Below are positions 54,424 to 64,000 of a stretch of 64,000 bases of DNA, piece after piece (within the stretch, counting starts at the first letter, position 1; every line of letters begins with the position of its first letter). The notes beneath the pieces are model-generated. The model was given only the letters and a program-made list of their open reading frames with translations, was not told the origin of the DNA and did no database searches. Source of the stretch: Phocaeicola barnesiae DSM 18169 = JCM 13652 (GTDB taxonomy: Bacteria > Bacteroidota > Bacteroidia > Bacteroidales > Bacteroidaceae); NCBI RefSeq assembly GCF_000374585.1, contig NZ_KB894651.1, positions 1 to 64,000 of the forward strand. Reading direction: 5' to 3'. Position numbers and translations under genes: made by a program.

Positions 54424-55533
54424 TTATGCCTTGTTCTTCAATTCATTGAAATAAGCATCCAGCAATTTCTTGGCCGCTGTAAACGAAGTGGCCAGACCTC
54501 CCAACACTTCCTGTTCACGAAGCGGAAGTTCGGCAGCAATGGTCGGGTTCTGGTAGAAACTGTCACGCAGGTGTTCGTTGATGGTTTCGTACATCCAATA
54601 CTTGGCCTGCTCATTCCTCCGGTACTGGAAATAACCGTTGGCACGTACAAAGTCAAAATATCGGTAAACCATATCCCAGATTTCCTTGATACCCAATCCA
54701 TAGAAGCCGGAATAGGTCAACACTTCCGGAGTCCAGCCCGATTCTGCAGGCGGAAACAGCCTCAACGCGTTCCGGAAATGGGTAGCAGCCAGTTTGGCCT
54801 TTTCCACATTGCTTCCGTCGGCTTTATTGATGATAATGCCGTCGGCCATCTCCATGATACCCCGTTTGATTCCCTGCAGTTCATCGCCCGTACCGGCCAA
54901 CTGAATCAGCAGGAAGAAATCCACCATGGAATGAACAGCCGTTTCACTCTGCCCCACTCCTACCGTCTCCACAAAAATCTTATCGAAACCAGCCGCTTCG
55001 CACAGGATAATGGTTTCACGGGTCTTGCGGGCTACTCCTCCCAACGAACCGGCTGCCGGGCTGGGACGGATGAATGAATCCGGATGTACGGAGAGCTTCT
55101 CCATACGGGTCTTATCGCCCAAAATACTTCCTTTGGAACGTTCACTGCTGGGGTCGATGGCAAGTACCGCCAGTTTTCCACCATATTGCTGGAGTACATG
55201 CAGACCGAACACATCGATGGATGTACTCTTTCCCGCTCCGGGTACCCCGCTGATTCCGATACGGACCGAGTTTCCGGAATACGGAAGACATTTCTCTATC
55301 ACTTCCTGTGCCAGTACCTGGTGTTCAGGCTTCAGGCTTTCCACCAAGGTTACCGCCTGACTCAACACCGTAATATCACCTTTCACGATACCCTCCACGT
55401 ATTCGGCAGCGGTATACTGACGCCGTTGCGGCTTCTTGCGCAGTTTCAGGTAAGGATTAACTACAGAAGGCTGTTCGATGCCCTTGTTCACTGTTAACCC
55501 CTTATAGGCTTCATTGTTTTCGGGGTGTTCCAT
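54424..55533 (-). CDS. meaB: Methylmalonyl-CoA mutase-associated GTPase MeaB
   Basis: A 369-residue G3E-family GTPase. It protects and helps reload the B12 cofactor of methylmalonyl-CoA mutase, the enzyme of propionate metabolism. The P-loop is GVPGAGKST (about residues 96-104). The Mg-binding DPSSERSKGSILGDKTRM, the switch part FVETVGVGQSE and the base-recognition NKADGSN are typical of MeaB/ArgK. An N-terminal extension of about 40 residues is longer than in Methylobacterium MeaB. The mutase genes are not in the window. It lies 20 bp behind the DUF1573 gene and is probably co-transcribed with it. Confidence 0.95.
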   Translation of the reverse strand: MEHPENNEAYKGLTVNKGIEQPSVVNPYLKLRKKPQRRQYTAAEYVEGIVKGDITVLSQAVTLVESLKPEHQVLAQEVIEKCLPYSGNSVRIGISGVPGAGKSTSIDVFGLHVLQQYGGKLAVLAIDPSSERSKGSILGDKTRMEKLSVHPDSFIRPSPAAGSLGGVARKTRETIILCEAAGFDKIFVETVGVGQSETAVHSMVDFFLLIQLAGTGDELQGIKRGIMEMADGIIINKADGSNVEKAKLAATHFRNALRLFPPAESGWTPEVLTYSGFYGLGIKEIWDMVYRYFDFVRANGYFQYRRNEQAKYWMYETINEHLRDSFYQNPTIAAELPLREQEVLGGLATSFTAAKKLLDAYFNELKNKA

Positions 55534-55553
55534 ATCATATTAGATTTAAGGGT

Positions 55554-56630
55554 TTATTCCATCAAGGAAGCTTTGACACGGACGGTCAGTTTCGGCTGGT
55601 CCGGGTCATTGGTAATCATCAGCACACGCGGCGTACCTTTCACACGCGGCAGATTCTCTGCCAGCACGGTCACCTTCATCTTGGTCGATTCGCCCGGTTT
55701 CAAGGTACGTTTCTTCAGTTTCACTCCCAACGCAATATTGAAGACCTGCATATCTTTAATCTGCAAGTCCGATTTCCCGGTATTGGTCAGGACAACAGTC
55801 TGCGATTTATGCTGATTCGGTTTCAAGTCTTTGAACTCCAGTTCCGTAGCCGACAGGCTGATATGCGGCGGATTCTTCTTCTCCAAATCCGATACCCCTT
55901 CGAAATCGGGCAACAGCACTACCGACAAAGGGATTTCATTATCACTGCCCACCTTATCGCCCGGATAACGTGCCAGGTATACCGACGAACGGGTAATACC
56001 TAACTTAGGAACTTTTTCGGTATCAAGGGTAATCAGGATTTTACCGGCCTTACCTCTTCCCAATTTTTCCGGTACAGCTTTCGCGCTCAGGTAAGGAGGC
56101 AAGTGCATCAGCACCGGTGTATAACTCTTGTTCGAAGCGTTGGCCACCAACAGTTCGATGACCGGTTTGTCTCCCCGGTTCACATCCTCGAATGCGATTT
56201 CGTCCATGTTCAACCGGATAGGTCCGATACCATACGGATGGGTAAACGAGAAATTCTTCGAATCGGCGGTCACTTCTCCGTTGAATTCCAGATACAACGG
56301 TGTAGGCGAGGCATTGCAGTACACCCCCACTTCCTTGTAGAAGCGTCCGATAGCTTCAGCATCGAATACAGCCGTTACCTCACCGGTTCCTCCGGCAGGG
56401 ACAGGCTCTTGTGTCCACTCCGCCTTGGTACACCCGCAGGAGGTGGTCACATTCGAAATGACCAACGGCTTGTCGCCGGTATTGGTAAACTGGAAGGTAA
56501 TGGCTGTGGGATTCTTCCACAGCACATACCCCAGGTCTTTCGTTTCTTGGTCAAAAGCGATTTTCGGCTGGGCCTGCACTGCCGTGACAGCCAGTACCAG
56601 CCATGTTATAAAGAGATAGATACGTTTCAT
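55554..56630 (-). CDS. DUF1573 family periplasmic protein
   Basis: A 358-residue exported protein with signal peptide (MKRIYLFITWLVLAVTAVQA). The N-terminal region (about 25-130) is DUF1573: FDQETKDLGYVLWKNPTAI followed by the characteristic TTSCGCTKAEW with the CxC pair. Two or more similar Ig-like (ASPM/SPD-2/Hydin-type) beta domains follow, each with the NTGKSDLQIK-like pattern. The function of DUF1573 proteins is not established. A perfect promoter stands 28 bp upstream, and meaB follows 20 bp downstream. The link with meaB is positional only. Confidence 0.88.
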   Translation of the reverse strand: MKRIYLFITWLVLAVTAVQAQPKIAFDQETKDLGYVLWKNPTAITFQFTNTGDKPLVISNVTTSCGCTKAEWTQEPVPAGGTGEVTAVFDAEAIGRFYKEVGVYCNASPTPLYLEFNGEVTADSKNFSFTHPYGIGPIRLNMDEIAFEDVNRGDKPVIELLVANASNKSYTPVLMHLPPYLSAKAVPEKLGRGKAGKILITLDTEKVPKLGITRSSVYLARYPGDKVGSDNEIPLSVVLLPDFEGVSDLEKKNPPHISLSATELEFKDLKPNQHKSQTVVLTNTGKSDLQIKDMQVFNIALGVKLKKRTLKPGESTKMKVTVLAENLPRVKGTPRVLMITNDPDQPKLTVRVKASLME

Positions 56631-56657
56631 CGGTCATGATTTTCTAATTTCCGGAAA

Positions 56658-56689
56658 CAAAGATAGACAGAAAATCATTTGTGCGCAAA
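56658..56689 (-). promoter_or_regulatory. Promoter of the DUF1573-meaB unit
   Basis: On the minus strand TTTG (56686-56689), 20 bases, TATCTTTG (56658-56665): a perfect Bacteroides promoter, 28 bases before the ATG at 56630. It lies in the 86-bp gap after the macroglobulin gene. Confidence 0.85.
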
Positions 56690-56716
56690 AGTCAACTGAG
56701 AATAAATGCTAAATCC

Positions 56717-59700
56717 TCACTCACCGACCTGCACCGTCAAACTTCCGGTACGGGCACTGAACTCGGGCGCATATACCGAACCGACCGTTGCCGTCCCCCC
56801 CACGTATGTTCCCATACGGTCCAGGTAGACTTCATAATCAATCGTATAGGTACCTTTCCGCAGGCGGTCAATAAAGAAACGGGTGGAGGCATCCTTCGAT
56901 ACCCGATAACAGGAGATGCCAGCCTGCCAACGGTAGCCGGACAACTGTTCCTGCGGTTCCATACAAGCGGCCCGTCCGTCCGTAATCTGTACAAAATCCA
57001 TGTCACGGTCTGCCCGGACAGTCAGGCGGACTGTCAGTTTATCTCCCAACCGGAGCGGCGTATCTTCAGTCACTTCCTTTCCGTCCTTCAACAATTGGCG
57101 CACAATGGACAATCCGCCTGCACGATTCTGTTTCAACGCCTCGGTATTTTCGGTATATTGGGCATAGACAGCGCCCCAGCCCAATCCGGTACCTGTCTTT
57201 GTGATTTTCACGGCCGGTACGCCGACTGCCTTTTCGGGCAAAGTCGCACGTACGTATCCGATGGCATCGGTACCTGTATTCACCTTCACCTCACCGGCCT
57301 GAGCCTCCATCATTCCTCCGGCCTGCAACGACGGATTACCGGTCAACAATGCATAAAGCGCATCGGCAGTAGCCACCGGGGTTTCCCAAGACTGCACCTG
57401 CTTCTGTTTCAACAACCATTGCTTCATTTCTGCCAGCGTCTGCTCATCCGGAGCCAGAAGACGGATTGCCTCCATGGCGGCTACCTGCGTCGGGATACGG
57501 TAACTGCACCAGGAATAAACAGCTTTCGGCGTATCGTAATACCGCCCCATCTCCGGCGTGTAAACGGAATACTCGCGGACAGACTGCAACCATTCCATAG
57601 CCGTCTGCCGTTTTCCAAAAGCCTGCAGAATGACAGCTATCCGTGCTTTATCCAAAATAGAACAATCTACCGGACGTACCTTCTCCTGCAAGGTTTCCAG
57701 GCAGTAGTTCAGCACTTCCGCCTTGACCTGCTGTTTGGCAAAAGTATCCAGCGAGCATATATACAGGTAAGTGATAGCCTCATCACTCAGTCCCGGACGC
57801 GTACCAGTCTGCTTCTCCGTTTCACGAATCTGCCCGTATTCTTTCTGCAGCTGTGTGCTCAGGAACTTCAGTGCCTGCCGGTACATCTGTTTCATCGGTT
57901 CGTCCAACGGTGCCTGCAAAGCTGTCAGACGCGCCAGTTGCTTTGCCATTTCCGTAGTCGTATAGCGGTTACTTTCCATGCCTGGGTACCAGCTCCAGCC
58001 ACCGTCCTGCCCTTGCAGATTCTCCAGTTTCCGGACAGCCGTCTGCAAACGGTCGTCCATAGCATTTACATCCAGCAGCAGAGCCAAGTTCCGTTTCCGG
58101 GCCGTTTCATCGGCTGCCTCCGACAACCAAGGAGTTTCGTCCAGCAACAAGCCTTTCAGGTCTGTATTCTTCTGCAGATTACCAAGCCATGTCTCCGATT
58201 CCGGTTGTTGTTTCCAGGTCTCCAAGGCATGAGTTATCTGTGGATTATCGGTCACTAACTTCCGGGACAATACATTGGCGTAATAAGCCGTCATCCAAGA
58301 AAGTGCGTCATCACTTTCAGGTACTCCTACCGCCGGTAAAGCCTGTACGGCATACCATGTAGGATTGGCAGTCAGTTCCACCGTCAACCGCTTGTCTTTG
58401 GCCGTCCGGCTCTGTCCGTTGAAAAGGTCCTTCAAAGAAACCGTCACACTGCCTTCACCGTTCAACTGTACCGGTATAGTCTCAGTCACCCATTCACGGT
58501 CAGAAAGTACCGGCAGGTAATGCTGTTCGCCATCGCTGGCATTACCGGCTTCGGCCCAAATCCGGCATACCAGTACATCGTATTTATCAGAAACCTTATA
58601 AGCAAAACGAACCGTACCACTGTTGCCTTCAGCCATCTCAAAATCCTGTCCCTTGCGGTAAACGACACGTCCGGTTACAGGGTCGGCCAATTCCATCCAG
58701 GCCTTTCCTGCCACCGTTTCCATGGACAGGTTTACCAACGAAGCAGACAATACCGCTTCATCCCCTGCCCTGACATAGCGAGGCAGATTAGGCTGCACCA
58801 TAAATTCCTTCACGGTCCGAGTCTTTGCGTCCAGCAATCCGAAATCCATGGATGCTGTATGGGCAAAACCCAGGAAACGCCATTCTGTCAACCCCTCGGG
58901 TACTGTAAAACGAATGGATACCTGTCCCAACGAATCAGTATGCAGATTCGGATAATAAAAAGCGGTTTCATCAGCCGGTGTACGCAATACATCCACCGGA
59001 GCTTCTGACGACTCTGCCGAAAGAAGTTCCACTTCTACGGCAGAACCCGACTCTTCTTGTGTGACAACGGATACGGCTTCGTCACTCTGTGCCTTACTTC
59101 TGGTCATAGGAGCCGCTGCCGCATAAAGGACTTTCATTCCGTTCATCTGATACCTCCTCAAACCGAAAGCCGAAAAATCAGTCAAACGGCTATACGTATC
59201 GGGTGCCAACAAATCATAGCCGTTTCCAGACGCAACCACCGGAAAGCGGTCGGACAAATAAACACTTCTTCCCGCGCTCGAAGTAATTACCTGTACAAAA
59301 GGAGTATACCGGTTGAAAGGCAGACTGAACTGCCACCCGTGCTGGTAAATACGGTCCAACGAAGCGTCGTACAGCGAAGCCAGCAAATGGGCATCCGCCG
59401 GTTTTCCGGACGGGTCGGTTATCGTCAAAGTCCAGGTTTCCTGGCTTCCCGGTTCCAGACGGTCACGGAAAGTCTCCCATTTCAAGACCAGCTTCTTGTC
59501 CGGTTCCGGACGTGTGAGCCGTACCAGATGGCTATACAACCTATCCTCCCGAAGGAATGCAAAATTGACCGAAATGCCATCGCCATATTCTTCCCGGTAT
59601 GGGAAGGTAAACTTTTTTATTTCATGGTTGAGTATCAACCGACGGGATTCAATCCGGCGGTCAGCCCGGTATACATCCACAAACAAATGGACACTATCCT

Positions 59701-62332
59701 CGGAAGAACCGATAGATACCGTAGCCGGATGTTCCGCAGACAAAGTCTCTCCGTCCTGATAGAACCAGTCGGTCATCGGAACCGGCAATCGGGTATCATC
59801 CAACGAGAACAAGACAAAATCCTGTTCATCCTGCACCGTTCGGTTCCGTTCATCGGTAACGGTAGCCACCATCCGGTAACGCCCGGCCGGTAATGCCCAG
59901 ACCTCGGTCGGCACCCACGATTGTTGCGACTTTGCCTTTCCTTCGCAGCAAAGTTCACCCGGCTTCAAATCCTTATCCAACGCATAGACCCGATACTCCA
60001 CTTCCGTATGTACAGGTTGCCGATTCAAATTCAACGTCTGGAACTGGATTTTCAACTGTTTCTCTCGGGGTACCATCTCATCCAAGCCTTGGATGTCCAG
60101 TCCTATGGAATAGCGCCCCACAGGCAAATCAGTGCTCCCTTCCTGCGTCTCACCTGAATTTTCCGTGACTTCGGCTACTACCCGGTAGTTATAATAATAA
60201 ATCATACTCCCTTCCTTATCGGCATCAGCAGGCGGCTCCAACCAGACCGGAACCGTAAATTTACCTTCTGCATCGGTCTGCAATTCTCCATTCGCCAGTT
60301 CTTCCGAATCGAAACTTCCCCGCCAGAACCAGTTCTTGGAGCGTATCAACCGATAACTGACCTTCGCCGTACGTACCGGAGCCCCGGAAAAGAAACGGGC
60401 TTCACCCGTTATCTGCAGGCTATCTCCTACCTGATAGACAGCTTGATAAGGGGAAAGCATCACATCGAAAGTAGGACGCTTATAGGCTTCAACCCGGAAA
60501 GACAGACTCGCTTCACCAGCTACCATGGCCTGGAAAATCCCCGGAAGCAAGGTTGCCGGCAGCGGTACATCGGCAGCGAAGACACCCTCATTATCCGTAC
60601 GTACAGACAGTTTTGCCACTTCTTTGCCTCCTCCAGAAACAGTCAGTTCACGGGTAGCGGCAGGAATCACTTCCAACGAATCGCCCAATTGCCGGTAAAC
60701 GACTCCCGAAAGATGCAATGTCTGTCCCGGCCGGTACAAGGAACGGTCGGCAAACAAGGCGACCCGTTGTTTCCATCCTGTATCTTCGCCTTCACGAAAT
60801 TTTCCACCGTAAAAGGCAGACGCCCCGATAGCCATAAAATCAGTACCCGGAGTACGCACGTGCATGTATTTCAACGGACGATAACCGGAACGATCCATCC
60901 CCAACGGAATCAACACCTTTCCTTCCGCATCTGCAGGATATACCTGTTCCTGGACGAACTTTCCGTTTTCACGGGTATAGGTCACCACCTCAGCCCGCGG
61001 AACGGGATGGCCGTTCAAGCGGTCGACCGCAGTCACTTCAAATGTATGGGAATTGACAAGCATAGCTACCAACTGATATGGAGAAACAAACATGGAAGTA
61101 TACGAAATGCCTTTCTTATCTCCTTCCGGAATCAGTTTCAACAGATAAATACCAGCTTCCGGCACCCGGTAAGTCAAGACCGTATCGTGAGTAAGATAAT
61201 CGGTAGCCGGTGTCAACGTATACGTACAGCTTCCCGCCTTCTTTCCCTTCTGGCGGATCAGCTGTTCAGGCTTATCGGTATCTCCGGTAAAATCAGCCGG
61301 CGAAACATCCAACCGGTACCACTCCATGGTAAATCTCGTCAGATTCTTATAGTGGACCTTCATCTCGACTTCATGCGACGGATACATCCACGGTATGTCT
61401 ATATTCAGTCCCAGCGCCAATACCTCATCGACTTGCTGCTGCAATGCCTCCTTCAAATCCGATTTGGGATAAAGCTTCAGACCGGTACGGGCAGCTTCCA
61501 GCTGCTTGGCGGGCTGTTGTTCCCATTTATAGAAATAAGCCAGTTTCAAATAGACATCCGCACAGGCTTCCTCCCCCCGATAAGTTTCTGCCAGTTCTGC
61601 CAACTGACGGATAATCTCCTGATTTTCCAATCGGTATTGCATCACATACATATTACCAGCCGAACGGGTTACCAGGTAAGCTACCTGGGTCAGCAAGGCC
61701 GCATTCCGGTTCTTTCCGTCATAAAACGCCATCAGGCGATGATACAAAGCCAGAATTTCGCCCTGAACTTCGGTGTTCATCCGCAAGTTCCAGTTGGTAG
61801 ACAAGGCAAGAATCGCTCTCCGAGCCAACAAATCGAACAGGTTATCATCGAAATAACGTTCACTGAAAGATTCAGAAACGGTCATGGGACGGAAATCCTT
61901 GGCCGGTGTTCTCCCTAACAAATCCTCGGCTTCCAACGACTGACGGAAATAACGGATAGCCTTCTCCCAATCCGGTTGCCGTTCCTCCAACGTCATGGTT
62001 CCCAACAGACTGTTGAGCACTGCCTTCCCGATGGAATCGGTTTCTCCGGCCGCCCACTTTTCCAAAGCCTGCCGCTCCGCTTCCAGACTATCGGGCGTCA
62101 AAGCAATCTTATACGAAGAACGTACCAGAAAAGCCTTCATCAGTTGCGGCAGGTTCCGTTCCGCCTCCGCTTTCCGGTAAATCCCGTCCACCGCTCCGAT
62201 AACCGATTCTACCAAGTCCTTCTTCTGAAGGTCTTCCACCTGCTTCCACATCGTATCGTATTGCTGGGCACATAGCCTGACAGGGAAAAGGCTTCCCAAC
62301 AAGAGTAATCCAACACACAGTAATCTGATCAT
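56717..62332 (-). CDS. Alpha-2-macroglobulin family protein without thioester motif
   Basis: A 1871-residue exported protein, signal peptide ending LCAQ. After an N-terminal helical region (about 25-330, TPR-like) come macroglobulin domains, with an MG2-type start near SHTFEVTAVDRLNGHPV and LFADRSLYRPGQTLHLSGVVYR, a well-known A2M motif. The bait region and A2M domain follow (TEWRFLGFAHTASMDFGLLDAKTRTVKEF, of which WRFLGFAHT is the typical core), then the alpha/alpha toroid and receptor-binding domain. The thioester motif C-x-E-Q, expected near residue 1338, is replaced by PESDDALSW, so covalent trapping of proteases is not possible. Bacterial macroglobulins guard the periplasm against proteases; thioester-less forms (YfaS-like) have unclear roles. 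It is monocistronic. Confidence 0.92.
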   Translation of the reverse strand: MIRLLCVGLLLLGSLFPVRLCAQQYDTMWKQVEDLQKKDLVESVIGAVDGIYRKAEAERNLPQLMKAFLVRSSYKIALTPDSLEAERQALEKWAAGETDSIGKAVLNSLLGTMTLEERQPDWEKAIRYFRQSLEAEDLLGRTPAKDFRPMTVSESFSERYFDDNLFDLLARRAILALSTNWNLRMNTEVQGEILALYHRLMAFYDGKNRNAALLTQVAYLVTRSAGNMYVMQYRLENQEIIRQLAELAETYRGEEACADVYLKLAYFYKWEQQPAKQLEAARTGLKLYPKSDLKEALQQQVDEVLALGLNIDIPWMYPSHEVEMKVHYKNLTRFTMEWYRLDVSPADFTGDTDKPEQLIRQKGKKAGSCTYTLTPATDYLTHDTVLTYRVPEAGIYLLKLIPEGDKKGISYTSMFVSPYQLVAMLVNSHTFEVTAVDRLNGHPVPRAEVVTYTRENGKFVQEQVYPADAEGKVLIPLGMDRSGYRPLKYMHVRTPGTDFMAIGASAFYGGKFREGEDTGWKQRVALFADRSLYRPGQTLHLSGVVYRQLGDSLEVIPAATRELTVSGGGKEVAKLSVRTDNEGVFAADVPLPATLLPGIFQAMVAGEASLSFRVEAYKRPTFDVMLSPYQAVYQVGDSLQITGEARFFSGAPVRTAKVSYRLIRSKNWFWRGSFDSEELANGELQTDAEGKFTVPVWLEPPADADKEGSMIYYYNYRVVAEVTENSGETQEGSTDLPVGRYSIGLDIQGLDEMVPREKQLKIQFQTLNLNRQPVHTEVEYRVYALDKDLKPGELCCEGKAKSQQSWVPTEVWALPAGRYRMVATVTDERNRTVQDEQDFVLFSLDDTRLPVPMTDWFYQDGETLSAEHPATVSIGSSEDSVHLFVDVYRADRRIESRRLILNHEIKKFTFPYREEYGDGISVNFAFLREDRLYSHLVRLTRPEPDKKLVLKWETFRDRLEPGSQETWTLTITDPSGKPADAHLLASLYDASLDRIYQHGWQFSLPFNRYTPFVQVITSSAGRSVYLSDRFPVVASGNGYDLLAPDTYSRLTDFSAFGLRRYQMNGMKVLYAAAAPMTRSKAQSDEAVSVVTQEESGSAVEVELLSAESSEAPVDVLRTPADETAFYYPNLHTDSLGQVSIRFTVPEGLTEWRFLGFAHTASMDFGLLDAKTRTVKEFMVQPNLPRYVRAGDEAVLSASLVNLSMETVAGKAWMELADPVTGRVVYRKGQDFEMAEGNSGTVRFAYKVSDKYDVLVCRIWAEAGNASDGEQHYLPVLSDREWVTETIPVQLNGEGSVTVSLKDLFNGQSRTAKDKRLTVELTANPTWYAVQALPAVGVPESDDALSWMTAYYANVLSRKLVTDNPQITHALETWKQQPESETWLGNLQKNTDLKGLLLDETPWLSEAADETARKRNLALLLDVNAMDDRLQTAVRKLENLQGQDGGWSWYPGMESNRYTTTEMAKQLARLTALQAPLDEPMKQMYRQALKFLSTQLQKEYGQIRETEKQTGTRPGLSDEAITYLYICSLDTFAKQQVKAEVLNYCLETLQEKVRPVDCSILDKARIAVILQAFGKRQTAMEWLQSVREYSVYTPEMGRYYDTPKAVYSWCSYRIPTQVAAMEAIRLLAPDEQTLAEMKQWLLKQKQVQSWETPVATADALYALLTGNPSLQAGGMMEAQAGEVKVNTGTDAIGYVRATLPEKAVGVPAVKITKTGTGLGWGAVYAQYTENTEALKQNRAGGLSIVRQLLKDGKEVTEDTPLRLGDKLTVRLTVRADRDMDFVQITDGRAACMEPQEQLSGYRWQAGISCYRVSKDASTRFFIDRLRKGTYTIDYEVYLDRMGTYVGGTATVGSVYAPEFSARTGSLTVQVGE

Positions 62333-62435
62333 AAGTCTAAGTTTTTGATGATAAATGACTCGTTTCTACTAATGTAAGAAAAAAACAGACAGACTACTGC
62401 ATGTGGTAGTATTAAAAGAAGCAAACGGGTATAAA

Positions 62436-62469
62436 AAAGGAACTGCCTCCCTTCGGAAACAGTTCCTTT
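62436..62469 (-). terminator. pepD terminator
   Basis: AAAGGAACTG (62436-62445) pairs with CAGTTCCTTT (62460-62469). A T run follows on the minus strand. It lies 39 bp past the pepD stop. Confidence 0.88.
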
Positions 62470-62507
62470 CAAAGATTTATGAGAATTTCAGTTTGTTGCA
62501 ACAGTCA

Positions 62508-63965
62508 TTATTTTTCCGGAGTATTGGCCAATGTAGCAATCAGGAAATCGTAGAACTTGGCTACTGACGGAATGTGACAGCATTCACCCGGTGTATGCGG
62601 ATACTGCAACGTAGGACCGAACGAAATCATATCCAGTCCCGGTATCACCGCACCGATGATACCGCATTCCAGACCTGCATGGATAACCTTCACTTCGGGT
62701 TCTGTTCCGAACTGTTCATGATAAGATTTCTTCATGGCATGCAGGATAGGCGAATTGACATTCGGCTCCCAACCGGAATAACCGCCTGAACGTTCTACAT
62801 GCATACCTGCCATCGAGAAGCAGCTTTCCAAAGCCGTATTGCGGTAATCCTTCATGGACTCACGGGCACTACGGGTCAGAATCTTGATTTCGGCCTTTCC
62901 TCCACCAATTTCTACAATAGCCAGGTTAGAAGAAGTCTCTACCGTATCCGGAATCGTCGGAATGTAGCGTTCTACTCCGTTCGGACAAGCATAGATGGCA
63001 TCTACCAGGTTATCACGGATTTCTTCCGGTACCATGTAAGCCGGCAATTCTACCCGTTCGGCCTTGAACTCGATGCCTTCTTCAATCGTATCAAACTCTT
63101 CCTGCCATACCTGCTGGCATTCGCCTACGTAAGCGATAACATCTTCCACTTCTGTTTCAGGCACTGTAATGATGACTTCACATTCACGCGGAATAGCGTT
63201 ACGCATGTTTCCACCTACCCACGATACCAGACAAGCCTCATCGTAAGCAATCACCTGATTCAGAAAACGAGCCATCAGCTTATTGGCATTGGCAAAGCCA
63301 CAACCGATCTGGATACCGGAATGTCCGCCATGCAATCCTTTCAAGGTCACCTTCAAAGCCACATCCGTCGGGTCGGTTTCTTCTTCCTTGTACTGCAAGG
63401 TAGCTGTCAGATCCTCACCACCGGCACAACCGATGTAGAGTTCACCTTCTTCTTCAGAATCCAGGTTCAACAGGATATCACCTTCGATAGTTCCCGGTTT
63501 CAAACCGAATGCACCGTACATGCCCGTTTCTTCATCGGCAGTAATCAGACCTACCAACGGACCGTGCTTCAAAGTCTTGTCCTCCATCACGGCCATGATG
63601 GCGGCTACCCCCATACCGTTATCGGCACCCAATGTAGTACCTTTTGTTCTTACCCATTCCCCATCGACATAGGTCTGGATAGGATCTTTTTCAAAATCAT
63701 GGCAAGTATCGTTATTCTTCTGCGGAACCATATCCATGTGTGCCTGCAGGATAACAGTCTTGCGGTTTTCCATCCCCGGAGTAGCCGGCTTACGGTAAAT
63801 GATGTTTCCGGCTTCATCCTGAAATGATTCTACACCGGCATTTTTACCGAATTCCAGCAAGAATGCCTGTACCTTGGTCAGATGTCCTGACGGACGAGGA
63901 ATCTGAGTCAATGAATAGAAATGTTTCCACACATTCTGTGGAGCTAAAGAAAGAAGTTCACTCAT
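62508..63965 (-). CDS. pepD: Aminoacyl-histidine dipeptidase (PepD, M20C)
   Basis: A 485-residue cytosolic metallopeptidase of the M20C family, equal in length to E. coli PepD. It cleaves Xaa-His and other dipeptides using two zinc ions. Metal ligands are in QAHMDMVPQ (His, about residue 78), GADNGMGVAA (Asp), TADEETGMYGAFG (Glu pair), LNLDSEEEGE (Asp) and, near the end, FGPTLQYPHTPGECCH (His). The dimerisation domain lies in between, with LKGLHGGHSGIQIG. It is transcribed alone toward its own terminator; the promoter lies partly beyond the right edge. Confidence 0.97.
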   Translation of the reverse strand: MSELLSLAPQNVWKHFYSLTQIPRPSGHLTKVQAFLLEFGKNAGVESFQDEAGNIIYRKPATPGMENRKTVILQAHMDMVPQKNNDTCHDFEKDPIQTYVDGEWVRTKGTTLGADNGMGVAAIMAVMEDKTLKHGPLVGLITADEETGMYGAFGLKPGTIEGDILLNLDSEEEGELYIGCAGGEDLTATLQYKEEETDPTDVALKVTLKGLHGGHSGIQIGCGFANANKLMARFLNQVIAYDEACLVSWVGGNMRNAIPRECEVIITVPETEVEDVIAYVGECQQVWQEEFDTIEEGIEFKAERVELPAYMVPEEIRDNLVDAIYACPNGVERYIPTIPDTVETSSNLAIVEIGGGKAEIKILTRSARESMKDYRNTALESCFSMAGMHVERSGGYSGWEPNVNSPILHAMKKSYHEQFGTEPEVKVIHAGLECGIIGAVIPGLDMISFGPTLQYPHTPGECCHIPSVAKFYDFLIATLANTPEK

Positions 63966-64000
63966 AATTTTTTCTTTTTATTTGTAAGCGGCAATGCCAC

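Noticed and set aside
56681..58258. 525-codon frame antisense to the macroglobulin gene
   Set aside because: Histidine, arginine and serine-rich composition typical of antisense frames; the sense gene is certain.
60443..61918. 491-codon frame antisense to the macroglobulin gene
   Set aside because: Same reason: shadow of the sense gene without motif support.

Overview
The window reads as a chromosomal segment from a gut Bacteroidales bacterium, most likely Bacteroidaceae (Bacteroides/Phocaeicola type). The evidence is a 16S rRNA 5' end of Bacteroides type on the minus strand at the left edge, several promoters of the Bacteroides form TTTG-N19..21-TAnnTTTG, a SusC/SusD pair, a hybrid two-component regulator, lipoproteins with Bacteroidetes-style signals, and weak Shine-Dalgarno use. 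No phage, transposase, integrase or CRISPR array is visible. Most genes are housekeeping or carbohydrate and iron acquisition genes.

Layout. 1-850: start of an rRNA operon with two tandem promoters, then a 22-bp-phased repeat array. 850-6240: a thioredoxin-like lipoprotein and a TolC / membrane-fusion / MFS tripartite exporter. 6268-15022, all minus strand: sugar O-acetyltransferase, GH27 alpha-galactosidase-like enzyme, CorC/CNNM membrane protein, S9 peptidase and GH29 alpha-fucosidase. 15436-20667: a plus-strand iron-siderophore locus resembling xusABC (TonB receptor, DUF4374 surface lipoprotein, PepSY membrane protein). 20920-28654, minus: GH31 with a PA14 insert, a 1345-residue hybrid sensor/AraC regulator and an SGNH esterase. 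This is a glycan-utilisation neighbourhood without its own SusCD pair.

28831-38698: pantothenate kinase type II, aldo-keto reductase, aroA with an unknown membrane protein and a metal ABC permease, tsaE, an Imm17-like protein, a DUF4840-like lipoprotein, an ECF sigma factor with a putative membrane partner, thyA, folA and an Lrp-type regulator. 38839-45501: M64 peptidase, GNAT acetyltransferase and an orphan SusCD pair. 46033-51282, minus: the TonB energising system (two ExbD, a four-helix protein, ExbB, then tRNA-Ser, TatD, polyprenyl synthase and TonB). This would power the TonB-dependent receptors in the window. 51596-63965: cmk-ispH, pfkA, meaB, a DUF1573 protein, a thioester-less alpha-2-macroglobulin and pepD.

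The most unusual signals are non-coding. (1) Four intergenic arrays (752-839, 20726-20813, 36467-36571, 54330-54412) are built on an exact 22-bp period. In three of them a 17-bp AAAC...GTTTT-type core is separated by 5 bp, and selected units are reverse complements of each other. (2) A 93-bp repeat carrying a complete promoter stands just upstream of both aroA and cmk. (3) A 23-bp duplicated minisatellite lies between thyA and folA. I do not know a named family for the 22-bp arrays. They are the best candidate here for something undescribed, but their function is not shown by the sequence.
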